60,310 bases of DNA, taken from Cohaesibacter sp. GTDB lineage: Bacteria > Pseudomonadota > Alphaproteobacteria > Rhizobiales > Cohaesibacteraceae. Shown in pieces: positions 48,238 to 58,200 of this stretch (position 1 is its first letter; each line of letters begins with the position of its first letter). The position numbers were made by a program, and so were the translations under genes. The stretch is from the NCBI GenBank assembly GCA_025800105.1, contig JAOXSG010000102.1, forward strand, positions 1 to 60,310, read 5' to 3'. The notes under the pieces are model-generated. The model ran no database searches. It was given only the letters and a program-made list of their open reading frames with translations, and was not told the origin of the DNA.

Positions 48238-49020
48238 ATGCGCTTGAAAACCATGCTTTGTTCCACCCTGCTCGCGTTTGGCTTGCTTGCCAGCCCATTT
48301 GTGCACATATCAGCCAAGGCAGCCGAGTTCAACAAGGATCAAAAAGCCGAGATTGAGAAAATCGTGGTGGATTATCTTCTGGAAAATCCCGACGTGATTC
48401 GCAAAGTCTTTGGCCTTTTGCGTCAGCAAGATGAAGCAAAAGAGCAACAGGCCGCAGCAGAACGGGCGCAAAAAGCAAAACAGGCTTTGGCAACCAGCAA
48501 GGATGCCATTTTTAACAGTGATGCCGATCCCGTTGTCGGCAATCCAGACGGCAATGTCACCTTGGTGGAATTTCTCGACTATAATTGCCATTATTGCAAA
48601 CGCGCTTTCTCCAACATGCTGACATTGGTTGAAAAGGACAAAAATCTGCGCATCGTGATCAAGGAATGGCCGGTTCTGGGACCTCAATCTGTCGAGGCAA
48701 GCCTTGTCGCTGTTGCCGTTCAAAAAACGGATCCCAGCAAATATTGGGACTTTCACAAAGGCATGATGACCCAACGGGGCCAAGCCAACAAGGAAACCGC
48801 TTTGCGTATGGCAGAGAAGGTTGGCCTTGATCGCAAAAAGATCGAAGCGATGATGGATGACCGCAAGACACTTGCCCCGATTGAGGCATCTTACGCTCTG
48901 GCGGACGAATTGGGCCTGACCGGCACGCCCGCTTATGTTGTGGGCGATGAGGTTATTCCGGGTTTTGTGCCAGTGACAACCTTGCAAACCATGATCGAAG
49001 AGACTCGGAAAAAGCTTTAA
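48238..49020 (+). CDS. DsbA family thioredoxin-fold protein
   Basis: A periplasmic disulfide oxidoreductase. It has a signal peptide (MLCSTLLAFGLLASPF, cleavage near AKAAE), a helical N-terminal region with an Ala/Gln/Lys-rich coiled segment, and a DsbA/Com1-like domain whose active site is Cys117-His-Tyr-Cys120. A cis-Pro loop follows in TGTPAYVVG. The N-terminal extension is like that of Com1/ScsC-type proteins that oligomerise. The ATG at 48238 follows AAGGA. A very strong terminator-like hairpin follows. It may serve the cell-wall and outer-membrane proteins next door. Confidence 0.9.
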   Translation: MRLKTMLCSTLLAFGLLASPFVHISAKAAEFNKDQKAEIEKIVVDYLLENPDVIRKVFGLLRQQDEAKEQQAAAERAQKAKQALATSKDAIFNSDADPVVGNPDGNVTLVEFLDYNCHYCKRAFSNMLTLVEKDKNLRIVIKEWPVLGPQSVEASLVAVAVQKTDPSKYWDFHKGMMTQRGQANKETALRMAEKVGLDRKKIEAMMDDRKTLAPIEASYALADELGLTGTPAYVVGDEVIPGFVPVTTLQTMIEETRKKL

Positions 49021-49118
49021 AGCCCCTACGTCATACGCAACAGGGCGAGCGCTTTGGGCTCTTTTCGATAGGAAAACCGAGCCAAGTATGGCTTGAATGA
49101 AAAAACTGATGATTTTTT

Positions 49119-49156
49119 GGGCTGAAAGACGTTGACCAACGTCTTTCAGCCCTTTT
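49119..49156 (+). terminator. Strong terminator of the DsbA-like gene
   Basis: A perfect 15-bp stem (49119-49133 with 49138-49152) with a GACC loop, followed by TTTT. A run of T precedes the stem, giving the reverse strand an A-run only. The rest of 49157-49380 holds a small 7-bp hairpin (49314-49333) and no gene. Confidence 0.85.
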
Positions 49157-49380
49157 CACTGTTAGACGAAACGCCTATAACAAATCAATTGCTGTCTTAT
49201 TGATGCGCAATTTTTGCAGCAGACATGAGTGGCAAACTGGCTACATTTAAAAAAATCGGCTCACAGGTGGCAAACAGCCCCGACCGTGCCCATATCTGAT
49301 GCCATACGCGCCAAGTCTGCGCCAATGCAGACTGGCCAACACTGTCAGGCCAATAGGCAACGGAGCAAATGGAAGCGCCC

Positions 49381-49830
49381 ATGACAAAAGAAATTTTCGT
49401 TCTCAATGGCCCCAATCTCAATAGACTTGGCACCCGCGAACCGAAAATTTATGGTGCGACCACTTTAGCTAATATCGAGACCATGTGCAGCGCCAAAGCC
49501 GCCGAACTTGGTGCCACCCTCACCTTTCGACAAAGCAATCATGAAGGAGAGCTGATCGACTGGATACAGGAAGCTGCTGATAAAAAAGCAGGTCTTGTCA
49601 TCAATCCGGCGGCCTATACGCATACTTCTATTGCCTTGCAAGATGCCATCAAGGCGGGGGATGTCCCCACCATTGAAGTGCATCTGTCCAACATTCATGC
49701 AAGAGAGAGCTTTCGCCACAAATCCTATATCTCCCCTGTCGCTTTGGGTGTGATTTGTGGCTTGGGCGCACAGGGATATCTTTTGGCGCTGGACGCTCTT
49801 GCTTCTCATCTGGAACAAAAATACGATTAA
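49381..49830 (+). CDS. aroQ: 3-dehydroquinate dehydratase, type II
   Basis: The shikimate pathway enzyme that dehydrates 3-dehydroquinate, a dodecamer. The 149 residues have the type II signatures: [12 protein letters not shown] with the catalytic Tyr in [29 protein letters not shown] and [15 protein letters not shown] chose the ATG at 49381, five bases after GGAAG; an ATG at 49369 in frame would add four residues. It lies just before accB, the conserved alphaproteobacterial arrangement. Confidence 0.95.
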   Translation: MTKEIFVLNGPNLNRLGTREPKIYGATTLANIETMCSAKAAELGATLTFRQSNHEGELIDWIQEAADKKAGLVINPAAYTHTSIALQDAIKAGDVPTIEVHLSNIHARESFRHKSYISPVALGVICGLGAQGYLLALDALASHLEQKYD

Positions 49831-49876
49831 ACCGGGCTGCACCAAAGCTGCACCGACATTGACGGAACCCTGAAAA

Positions 49877-50368
49877 ATGACAAAAGATAAAAACAAGCTT
49901 GATCCGGATTTCATTCGCCAATTGGCGGAACTGGTTCAATCCACCGATCTGACAGAGATCGAGGTTGAACAGGATGATCTGCGTATTCGTGTGGCGCGCG
50001 AAATTGTTGTACAACAGGCAACCATCGCCGCTCCAATGGCAGCAGCTCCCGCCGCAATTGCAGCCCCTGTTGCCCCAAGCCCTGCCCCTGCGGCTGACAA
50101 TGCTGCCCCGGCAAGCGCAGCTGGCCCGGATCTGTCCAACGCTGTTCGCTCCCCTATGGTTGGCACTGCTTATATGTCACCAGAGCCCGGCGCAGCTGCC
50201 TTTGTCTCCGTCGGTGATCAGGTCCGCGAAGGCCAAACCCTGATGATTGTGGAAGCCATGAAAACCATGAACCACATCCCGGCCACAAAGTCCGGCAAAA
50301 TCACCGCCATTATGGTGGAAGATGCCCAGCCGGTAGAATTTGACGAGCCACTCATCATCATCGAATAA
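49877..50368 (+). CDS. accB: Biotin carboxyl carrier protein of acetyl-CoA carboxylase
   Basis: AccB carries the biotin that AccC carboxylates, in the first step of fatty acid synthesis. The 163 residues have an N-terminal helical domain, an Ala/Pro-rich linker (about residues 48-88) and the biotinyl domain with the thumb and Lys129 in [10 protein letters not shown]. The wording MKTMN instead of MKMMN is normal in this group. It lies between aroQ and accC, 23 bases before accC, so the two are translated together. Confidence 0.96.
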   Translation: MTKDKNKLDPDFIRQLAELVQSTDLTEIEVEQDDLRIRVAREIVVQQATIAAPMAAAPAAIAAPVAPSPAPAADNAAPASAAGPDLSNAVRSPMVGTAYMSPEPGAAAFVSVGDQVREGQTLMIVEAMKTMNHIPATKSGKITAIMVEDAQPVEFDEPLIIIE

Positions 50369-50391
50369 TCATCAGGCTTTAGGGGAAACGC

Positions 50392-51744
50392 ATGTTTTCA
50401 AAGGTTTTGATTGCCAACCGTGGTGAAATTGCCCTGCGCGTTTTGCGCGCTTGTAAAGAGCTGGGCATTCAGACGGTTGCTGTCCATTCCACCGCAGATG
50501 CCGAGGCCATGCATGTCAAGCTGGCCGATGAGAGCGTCTGCATTGGCCCACCAATGGCTCGTGACAGCTATCTCAATATCCCGCAAATTCTGGCAGCTTG
50601 CGAAATTACCGGTGCCGATGCGGTTCATCCCGGTTATGGCTTTTTGTCCGAAAATGCCCGCTTTGCCGAAATTCTGGAAGCCCATAGCATTCAGTTCATC
50701 GGCCCAAGTGCTGAGCATATCCGGGTTATGGGCGATAAAATCGCCGCCAAACAAACCGCAGAGCGTCTGGGCATTCCGGTCGTTCCCGGTTCTGACGGCG
50801 GGGTTGATACGGTTGAAGAAGCCAAGCGTGTGTCCGCTGATATGGGCTATCCCGTGCTGATCAAAGCCGCCTCTGGCGGCGGCGGCAAAGGCATGCAGGT
50901 TGTGCGCTCTGAAAGCGAGATTGATCTGGCTTTCACCACCGCCCGTTCAGAAGCTGCGGCCAACTTTGGCGATGATACGGTCTATATCGAGAAATATCTC
51001 GGCAAGCCACGTCATATTGAAGTGCAGGTGATGGGCGATGGCAAAGGTCATGCCATTCATCTGGGCGAGCGCGATTGCTCTTTACAGCGTCGCCACCAGA
51101 AAGTCTGGGAAGAGGCACGCTCCCCTGCTCTGAATGCAGAGCAGCAGGCAAAGATTGGTGAGATCTGTGCCAATGCCATGAAAGGCCTTGGCTATTCCGG
51201 TGCAGGCACCATCGAATTTCTCTATGAGAATGGCGAATTTTATTTCATCGAAATGAATACCCGCCTGCAAGTTGAGCATCCTGTGACCGAAATGATCACC
51301 CGCATTGATCTGGTCAATGAACAGCTAAAGGTTGCCTGTGGGGCTGGTCTTGACATCAAACAGGAAGATGTCCGTTTCCATGGCCATGCCATTGAATGCC
51401 GCATCAATGCCGAAAATGCCCAGACCTTCCGTCCCTCTCCGGGCAAGATTTCCCATTATCATCCTCCTGGTGGTTTGGGCGTGCGGGTCGATTCGGGCGT
51501 TTATCAGGGATATTCCATTCCGCCTTATTACGATTCGCTGATTGGTAAGCTGATCGTCACAGGCCGTAACCGCGTTGAATGCATGATGCGCCTGCGCCGG
51601 GCACTGGATGAATTCGTGATTGATGGCATTGAGACCACAATTCCGCTCTTCCGCAATCTCGTTGATAATGCTGATATTGCCAATGGTGCCTATGATATTC
51701 ACTGGCTGGAAAATTATCTCGAACATGCTGTGATTGATCTGTAA
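50392..51744 (+). CDS. accC: Biotin carboxylase of acetyl-CoA carboxylase
   Basis: AccC carboxylates biotin on AccB with ATP and bicarbonate. At 450 residues it has the ATP-grasp signatures: KVLIANRGEIALRVLRACKELG, the YGFLSENARFAEI segment, the glycine loop KAASGGGGKGMQVV, and EMNTRLQVEHPVTE with the catalytic Glu/Arg pair. The start ATG at 50392 follows AGGGGAAACGC. A stem-loop terminator separates it from aat. Confidence 0.97.
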   Translation: MFSKVLIANRGEIALRVLRACKELGIQTVAVHSTADAEAMHVKLADESVCIGPPMARDSYLNIPQILAACEITGADAVHPGYGFLSENARFAEILEAHSIQFIGPSAEHIRVMGDKIAAKQTAERLGIPVVPGSDGGVDTVEEAKRVSADMGYPVLIKAASGGGGKGMQVVRSESEIDLAFTTARSEAAANFGDDTVYIEKYLGKPRHIEVQVMGDGKGHAIHLGERDCSLQRRHQKVWEEARSPALNAEQQAKIGEICANAMKGLGYSGAGTIEFLYENGEFYFIEMNTRLQVEHPVTEMITRIDLVNEQLKVACGAGLDIKQEDVRFHGHAIECRINAENAQTFRPSPGKISHYHPPGGLGVRVDSGVYQGYSIPPYYDSLIGKLIVTGRNRVECMMRLRRALDEFVIDGIETTIPLFRNLVDNADIANGAYDIHWLENYLEHAVIDL

Positions 51745-51770
51745 ATCACCAGACATTCGCAAAGATATCA

Positions 51771-51810
51771 AACAGGCTGCAAATCTATCTTTTGCAGCCT
51801 GTTTTCTTTT
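51771..51810 (+). terminator. Terminator between accC and aat
   Basis: A perfect 13-bp stem (51771-51783 with 51791-51803), a 7-base loop and T-rich sequence up to 51810, only 25 bases before the aat ATG. Confidence 0.8.
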
Positions 51811-51834
51811 GGGCCAAACAGATAATCTAATTCC

Positions 51835-52461
51835 ATGAGCGACTCAGACATCATCATCACCCCCCAATTGCTTTTGCGCGCTTATGCGGCTGGCATTTTC
51901 CCCATGGCGGAAAGCGCAGACGATGACAGCCTGATGTGGATTGAACCAGATATGCGGGGCATCATTCCGCTGGATGATTTTCATCTCTCCCGCCGCATGG
52001 CCCGCACCATGCGCACCACCAGCTTTACTGTCACGGCCGATCAGGATTTTGGCCGTATGATGGATCTGTGCGCACAATCCGCCCCTGATCGGCCTTCCAC
52101 ATGGATCAACACACAAATTCACGATCTTTACCGCCAATTGCATAGCATGGGACATTGTCATTCTGTCGAAGTCTGGGACAAGGACGATTTGGTTGGTGGT
52201 CTTTATGGGGTCAGCCTTGGCACTGCCTTTTTTGGCGAGAGCATGGTGTCACGCGCCCGCGATGCTTCTAAAATTGCACTGGTTCATCTAGTCGAACGAC
52301 TAAAAGCAGGCGGCTATACATTGCTGGACACGCAATTCATCACCGACCATCTACGCCAGTTTGGTGCCATAGAAATTGCCAAGGAAGATTATCAGAAACA
52401 TTTGGAACAGGCGTTGCAGGACCACGCCGATTTCTATGCCTTTGATCAGCAAAAGCCATAA
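51835..52461 (+). CDS. aat: Leucyl/phenylalanyl-tRNA-protein transferase
   Basis: Aat adds Leu or Phe to proteins with N-terminal Arg or Lys, which marks them for ClpS-ClpAP. At 208 residues it has [38 protein letters not shown] with [15 protein letters not shown], and [19 protein letters not shown]. It converges on the DUF2155 gene with a 29-base gap. The position after accBC is conserved in related genomes. It starts at the ATG at 51835 with a weak ribosome site and close to the preceding terminator. Confidence 0.94.
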   Translation: MSDSDIIITPQLLLRAYAAGIFPMAESADDDSLMWIEPDMRGIIPLDDFHLSRRMARTMRTTSFTVTADQDFGRMMDLCAQSAPDRPSTWINTQIHDLYRQLHSMGHCHSVEVWDKDDLVGGLYGVSLGTAFFGESMVSRARDASKIALVHLVERLKAGGYTLLDTQFITDHLRQFGAIEIAKEDYQKHLEQALQDHADFYAFDQQKP

Positions 52462-52490
52462 ATCAGGAAAATAGGCAAGCAGCCAGACAA

Positions 52491-52934
52491 TCAGCCATTA
52501 TTGGGGGATGGGATATTGGTATTCTGTTTGCAATCCACCAGCCAAACATCATAAACACCATGCTCAACTGCATTCAGGCCGGGGCTGGAGGCAAACATCC
52601 AGCCTGTAAAAATCCGCCGTACCTTGCGCTCCAGGGTGATTTCGTCCACTTCCACAAAGCCTGTTGTCTGCTGTGGCTCTGTTGGGGGGCGTGTGTAGCA
52701 AACCCGTGGCGTCACCTGCAAGGCACCAAACTGAACAGTTTCATCGACATAGACATCAAACTGGATCATACGCCCGGTAATTTTGTCCAATCCTGAAAAA
52801 ACGGCCACGCCATTGACGATTTTCTCGGCCTGAGCCACTCCTGTTCCGCCGATCAATCCAAGCAGGACAAACAAGGGGGCAATCGCCGCATAACGGCAAA
52901 CTCTCTTCAACAGAACAGACAAGGGGCGCATCAT
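52491..52934 (-). CDS. DUF2155 domain exported protein
   Basis: About 147 residues with a signal peptide (IAPLFVLLGLIGGTGVAQA) and a DUF2155 domain: AVFSGLDKITGRMIQFDVYVDETVQFGALQVTPRVCYTRPPTE in outline, then RIFTGWMFASSPGLNAVEHGVYDVWLVDCK. Two cysteines in that span may pair in the periplasm. Function is unknown. I chose the ATG pair at 52931-52934 (after GGAACG) over a GTG at 52961. The NDUFA12-like gene lies upstream on the same strand, a conserved neighbour. Confidence 0.88.
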   Translation of the reverse strand: MMRPLSVLLKRVCRYAAIAPLFVLLGLIGGTGVAQAEKIVNGVAVFSGLDKITGRMIQFDVYVDETVQFGALQVTPRVCYTRPPTEPQQTTGFVEVDEITLERKVRRIFTGWMFASSPGLNAVEHGVYDVWLVDCKQNTNIPSPNNG

Positions 52935-53170
52935 ATCATTTCGTTCCAGAGCTTTGATCACCCATATATGTCATCAAGCCTCTGACATAGGGTAATCTTT
53001 CCTATCGCTGAATAGGAACCAAAGCAACCGCTTTTTACAGCCTGTGTTTCTCAAATCTCAAAATGAATAAAAAAACAAAAGAAATCAAAGCAAACAAAAC
53101 CCGCATCAGGGTCTTGTCTGTATGCGGGTTCCACATTTCATGACGCTTGATGCGCTTTTCTTGGGAGCTT

Positions 53171-53584
53171 TTAAGGCGTCCATGCCTCATAATCGCCACT
53201 CACATTGGGGCGACGGTCTGGCGTCAAAATGGAACCGCCGGGATGATAGGCTTTTGGTGTGCCTGTCATATTGGGCTGATGCTGTTTTTCCCATTCGCGC
53301 GGAATATAGTCATCCTGACTTGGTGGGATGTCTGTGCGATGATGCATCCAGCCATGCCAACCGGATGGGATGGCGCTGGCGTCAGCTTCTTTCGCATAAA
53401 TCACCCAGCGGCGCTCGCCTTTGCGGCTGGCAGAATAGGCCGCATTGTTGCTGACATCTTGCTTGTAATATGTATTGCCAAACTGATCTTTGCCAACATA
53501 GACCCCATGACGCCATGTATGGAACATGGTTCCGATGGTCGTATTGCCCCACCAGGTCAGGATCAAAAGAAGATATTTTTTCAT
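53171..53584 (-). CDS. NDUFA12-like subunit of NADH:ubiquinone oxidoreductase
   Basis: A 137-residue protein of the NDUFA12 (B17.2) family, one of the few accessory complex I subunits shared between alphaproteobacteria and mitochondria. Signatures are GKDQFGNTYYKQD, GERRWVIYAKEADAS and PSGWHGWMHHRTDIPP. It binds the peripheral arm near the N-module. It is encoded away from the main nuo cluster, next to DUF2155 and aat, the usual arrangement in the order. The start is the ATG at 53584. Confidence 0.94.
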   Translation of the reverse strand: MKKYLLLILTWWGNTTIGTMFHTWRHGVYVGKDQFGNTYYKQDVSNNAAYSASRKGERRWVIYAKEADASAIPSGWHGWMHHRTDIPPSQDDYIPREWEKQHQPNMTGTPKAYHPGGSILTPDRRPNVSGDYEAWTP

Positions 53585-53740
53585 GGTCGTTACCGGTCCG
53601 GTTAACAGTCTTGTGCAATAGAGCGGAAAATCGCTCTATTGTCCAGTCCGGCAAAGGCAAAAAGCCCATATTTGCAGGGCTTTCCTGCACGTGCACAAGA
53701 GGCAAGACCGCTTAAAGCCAGAAAAAACGAGGCAAATCAA

Positions 53741-54505
53741 TCAGCCCATACGCCGCCGCGAAATACGGCCATAGCGCCCCGGTGCAGTGCCTGAGCTCAC
53801 GCTGCTCACAGATGAGCCAGTCGTTTCCGCCTCAGCCCGCTCTGCGGCCTGCCGATGCAATTTGGAGACAATCTGTTGACTGCGCGAGCCATAATAATTG
53901 GGGATCAGATGTTCCGGGACAATTTCGTGATTGAGAATATCGTCAATCTGCTTCTGATGCTCTTTGGCTTGCGGTACGATCCGCTCATGAAATTGTCGCA
54001 CTTTCTCCAAAGACGCAATCTTTGTGCGCTTCTCAAGCAAAGTCTCGCGCATACCGGAAATGATATAGCGATCCCCTGCAAGATCCATCAAGCGACTGTC
54101 AGAGAGCAGAGATACCAGCCTTTGTTGCAAAATCGCGGCAGATAACGGCTTGGCCAAAACGTGATGGGCGCCCGATTGAAACAATTGCGCCACCCGCTTC
54201 TGAGTTGCATGGGCTGTGACCACGATCACAGGCACGAAGCAAAGAGGCACCATGGTTTGTTGCCGGATCAAATGCAGCAATTGTGTGCCGCTCATAGGAC
54301 TCATAACCAAATCGGTCAAAATCACATTGGGCGGCTCATGCAACATGGCTTGCAAAGCCAGATCTCCACGATCAAATGTACGCACCCGCGCCACTTTCAA
54401 ACTCGATATCATGGATCGAATCATCGTCAGAACAGTTCTGGAGTCATCCACGATCACAATATCGAGCGAATCAAGGTCCAAACCATATGCAGAATGATGT
54501 TCCAT
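53741..54505 (-). CDS. Response regulator with REC domain and helical C-terminal tail
   Basis: 254 residues. The REC domain (about residues 14-135) has acidic Asp20/Asp21, phospho-acceptor Asp65 (ILTDLVM), Thr97 and Lys119 (LAKPLSA). The C-terminal 120 residues are helical and charged (LLEKRTKIASLEKVRQFHER), ending in Ser-rich and RRGR-type disordered sequence; no DNA-binding, GGDEF or other output domain is recognisable. It probably signals by protein contact. There is no histidine kinase next to it. It is divergent from nrdJ across a 735-base spacer. Confidence 0.9.
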   Translation of the reverse strand: MEHHSAYGLDLDSLDIVIVDDSRTVLTMIRSMISSLKVARVRTFDRGDLALQAMLHEPPNVILTDLVMSPMSGTQLLHLIRQQTMVPLCFVPVIVVTAHATQKRVAQLFQSGAHHVLAKPLSAAILQQRLVSLLSDSRLMDLAGDRYIISGMRETLLEKRTKIASLEKVRQFHERIVPQAKEHQKQIDDILNHEIVPEHLIPNYYGSRSQQIVSKLHRQAAERAEAETTGSSVSSVSSGTAPGRYGRISRRRMG

Positions 54506-54682
54506 ACTTGCCGCACCGCCTCATATTGCCCCTTCAAAGAGACAAATCTTTGTCAGGATTATCTTTTTTTTCACATAGACCAAAATTAGCACAGAGGCTT
54601 TAAGCCAGCTTCAAAATCACCCCTCAGATTTGAGTCAAATTTTAACAAGAATTTTTGCAGCAAGGCAGAATCGTTTCTCACA

Positions 54683-54713
54683 GGCAGAAAGGCCGATTAT
54701 CGGCCTTTCTGCC
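54683..54713. repeat. 13-bp perfect hairpin upstream of the response regulator gene
   Basis: GGCAGAAAGGCCG (54683-54695) and CGGCCTTTCTGCC (54701-54713) flank a 5-base loop. There is no T-run on either side, so it is not a usual terminator; it may be an operator or a structured RNA element. Confidence 0.6.
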
Positions 54714-54983
54714 ACATTTCCCCAGCTATCCAATTCACACTAGATCTTGATTGACACAAGAAAGGCACCCTCTAGATGTTGACGCCCCCCAGCTCAGTCG
54801 CCATAATTGCCACGTAGTCAAATGATGGTGTGCCTGACAGTCATCGTCAGTTTGAAATTTCAGTATTTTGTGTGCGTGAAACAGCGTGGCTCGCTCGATC
54901 CATGGCAGATTGTCTGTTGTGAAATTGAAAAGTGCCGCGAGAGGTTTTTTTGCGCAAATTTCTCTGAAATCAAACCGAGGATA
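54714..54983. other. Gene-free part of the nrdJ-response regulator spacer
   Basis: This stretch has a short CTGAC/GTCAG inverted pair (about 54834-54850) and a T-run near 54948. A possible short frame on the minus strand (54735-55004) looks non-coding. I found no cobalamin riboswitch signature. Confidence 0.4.
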
Positions 54984-55025
54984 ACAAGATATAGTGCATG
55001 ACATTTAACTATATGCTATATATAG
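54984..55025. promoter_or_regulatory. Candidate tandem NrdR boxes upstream of nrdJ
   Basis: ACAAGATATAGTGC (54984-54997) and the palindrome CTATATATAG inside TGCTATATATAGAT (55014-55027) resemble the NrdR box consensus ACACTATATATAGTGT. Their centres are 30 bp apart, close to the three-turn spacing usual for NrdR pairs. NrdR represses ribonucleotide reductase genes. Confidence 0.55.
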
Positions 55026-55066
55026 ATTTCATCATTCTCTTAAGATGAGACAAAACAGGGCAAAAA

Positions 55067-55108
55067 CCAGACAATGGGCCCCAGACCATGAGCTCTAGAC
55101 AATGAGCA
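55067..55108 (+). repeat. Three tandem 14-bp direct repeats in the nrdJ leader
   Basis: CCAGACAATGGGCC, CCAGACCATGAGCT and CTAGACAATGAGCA lie head to tail with exact 14-bp spacing. The core AGAC(A/C)ATG(A/G)G is shared. They are 130-175 bases before the nrdJ start and downstream of the candidate NrdR boxes. Confidence 0.65.
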
Positions 55109-55240
55109 CAGGAAACATCTGAGGCTTTCAAAGAGTGTACGGATATCTGTGAGGCCAGCCATCTGTACAGAACAGCGTGACTGAAATGAGACGGCAGTTT
55201 TGGCTCTGCCTGACATGCAAGGATAAATAGAGGGATCAAG

Positions 55241-58200
55241 ATGCGTATAGAGCGGCGCTATACTAGCAAGGGCAAATCAGCTTATGACTCCATTGAATTT
55301 CGCAAGGCCACCAGCGAAATTCGCAACCCGGACGGCTCCATTGTTTTCCAATTGGAAAATATTGATGTTCCCAAAAGCTGGTCACAGGTTGCTTCTGATA
55401 TTCTGGCACAAAAATATTTCCGCAAAGCTGGCATCCCGGCAGCCCTGAAAAAGGTTGAGGAAAATTCCGTCCCATCCTGGCTGTGGCGCTCTGTACCAGA
55501 TGAAAAAGCGCTGGCCAAATTGCCGGAAGACGAACGCTTTGGCCCGGAAATGTCTTGTCAGCAAGTGTTTGACCGTCTTGCAGGCACATGGACTTATTGG
55601 GGCTGGAAAGGCGGCTATTTCGATACCGACGAAGATGCGCGTGCTTTCTTTGACGAGCTGCGCTATATGCTCTGCACCCAGCGGGTTGCGCCAAATTCTC
55701 CGCAATGGTTCAATACCGGCCTGCATTGGGCCTATGGCATTGATGGCCCAAGTCAGGGTCACCATTATGTGGATTTTGAAACCGGTCGCCTCACCCGCTC
55801 GGCTTCTGCTTATGAGCATCCCCAACCCCATGCCTGCTTCATTCAGTCCATTGGCGATGATTTGGTCAATGATGGCGGCATCATGGATTTATGGGTACGC
55901 GAAGCCCGCCTCTTTAAATATGGCTCTGGCACCGGCACCAATTTCTCATCCTTGCGGGCGGCAGGCGAGCCTTTGTCTGGCGGCGGCAAATCTTCTGGCC
56001 TGATGTCTTTCCTCAAAATCGGTGACCGCGCCGCAGGGGCCATCAAATCCGGCGGCACAACCCGTCGCGCTGCCAAAATGGTTGTTGTCGATATCGACCA
56101 TCCCGATATTGAAGAATATATCTCCTGGAAAGTGAAGGAAGAAGAGAAGGTCGCAGCCATTGTTACTGGCTCCAAGATCGTCTCCAAACATCTCAAAGCC
56201 ATTTTGAAAGCTTGCGTTAATTGCGAAGGCTCTAATGACGAATGTTTTGACCCGGCCAAAAATCCTGCCTTAAAGCGCGAAATTCGCGCTGCCAAAAAGG
56301 CACAGGTGCCGGAAAATTACATTCGCCGCGTCATTCAGTTTGCCAAACAGGGTTATAAAGATCTCGAATTTGAAACGTATAACACCGATTGGGACAGCGG
56401 AGCCTATCTGACCGTCGCAGGCCAGAATTCCAACAATTCCGTGCGCGTTACAGATGCCTTCCTCAATGCTGTAGAGCAAGACAAGGACTGGGATCTGAAA
56501 GGCCGTATCAAGGGCGATATACGCAAAACCGTCAAGGCAAAAGACCTTTGGGAATCCATTGGTTATGCTGCTTGGGCCTCTGCTGATCCGGGCCTGCAAT
56601 ATCACACCACAATCAATGACTGGCATACCTGCCTCAATGATGGTGAGATCATTGCGTCCAACCCCTGTTCAGAATATATGTTCCTGGACAATACAGCCTG
56701 TAACCTTGCTTCGCTGAATTTGCTGCAATTCCGTCATAAAGACGGCAGCTTTGATGTGGAACAGTTCGAACATGCCGCCCGTCTTTGGACCATGGTGCTG
56801 GAAATTTCGGTTCTGATGGCGCAATTCCCCTCCCCGGAAATTGCCGAACGCTCCTATCTCTACCGCACCCTTGGTCTGGGCTATGCCAATATTGGCGGCC
56901 TGCTGATGACAAGCGGCATTTCTTATGACAGTGATGAAGGCCGTGCCATCTGTGGTGCCATCACTGCCATTATGACCGGTATTGCCTATGCAACATCGGC
57001 AGAAATGGCAAAGGAACTTGGCCCCTTCAAACGCTATGAAGACAATGCCGACAATATGTTGCGCGTTATTCGCAACCATCGCCGCGCCGCCTATGGCCAT
57101 ACAGATGGCTATGAAGGCTTGCAGATGAACCCGGTTGCACTGGACCATGCCTCCTGCCCGGATAAAAATCTGATCAATCATGCGCTTGCAGCTTGGGACA
57201 AGGCTCTGGATCTTGGCCAGCAATATGGCTATCGCAACGCCCAAACCACCGTTGTTGCCCCAACCGGCACCATTGGTCTGGTTATGGATTGTGACACCAC
57301 AGGCATTGAACCAGATTTCGCGCTGGTGAAGTTTAAAAAGCTTGCAGGTGGCGGCTACTTTAAAATCATCAACCGTGCAGTTCCAGAATCGCTTAAAAAG
57401 CTGGGCTATAATGCAGATCAAATCAAGGATATTGAAGCCTATGCCGTTGGCCGTGGTTCCTTGAAGGACTGCAACGCCATCAGCCACAATGCCCTGAAAG
57501 GCAAAGGCTTTACGGACGAGAAAATCGACGCTCTGGAAGCAGGCCTTGGCAGTGCTTTTGACATCAAGTTCGCTTTCAACAAATGGAGCCTTGGTGAAGA
57601 ATTCTGTAAAGACACGCTTGGCTTTGATGATGAGCAGCTCAATGATCCGGGCTTTGACATGCTGGCCGCGCTTGGTTTCTCCAAAGACGAGATCGAAGTC
57701 GCCAATGTGCATGTGTGTGGTGCCATGACGCTGGAAGGTGCGCCGCATCTGAAAGATGAGCATTTGCCCGTCTTTGATTGTGCCAATCCATGTGGCCGTC
57801 TTGGCAAGCGCTTCTTGTCCGTCGATAGCCATATCCGCATGATGGCGGCCTCTCAGCCTTTCATTTCCGGCGCCATTTCCAAAACCATCAATATGCCAAA
57901 TGATGCAACGGTCGAGGATTGTAAGGAAGCTTATATGCTGTCTTGGCGTTTGGCCCTGAAAGCCAATGCCCTTTATCGTGACGGCTCCAAGCTTTCCCAG
58001 CCCCTGAACAGCCAGTTGCTGGATGATGATGAGGATGAAGCGGAAGAGGCAGCAGAAGCGATTGCCGCAAGTGCCGCACCTGTTGCCGAGCGCGCAACCA
58101 TTGTGACGGAAAAAATCGTTGAGCGTATTATTGAGCGCCGGGTTCGTGAGCGGGAGAAACTCCCGCATCGCCGCAAAGGTTATACGCAAAAGGCAACCGT

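Noticed and set aside
49314-49333. AGTCTGC/GCAGACT hairpin before aroQ
   Set aside because: Only 7 bp with a 6-base loop and no T-run; the score is too low for a regulatory call without conservation.
54735-55004. 89-codon minus-strand frame upstream of nrdJ
   Set aside because: Trp/Cys/His-rich composition, overlaps the candidate NrdR box and shows no family similarity.
54714-55240. Cobalamin riboswitch upstream of B12-dependent nrdJ
   Set aside because: I looked for the B12-box wording and the conserved core and did not find them; a covariance-model search would settle this.
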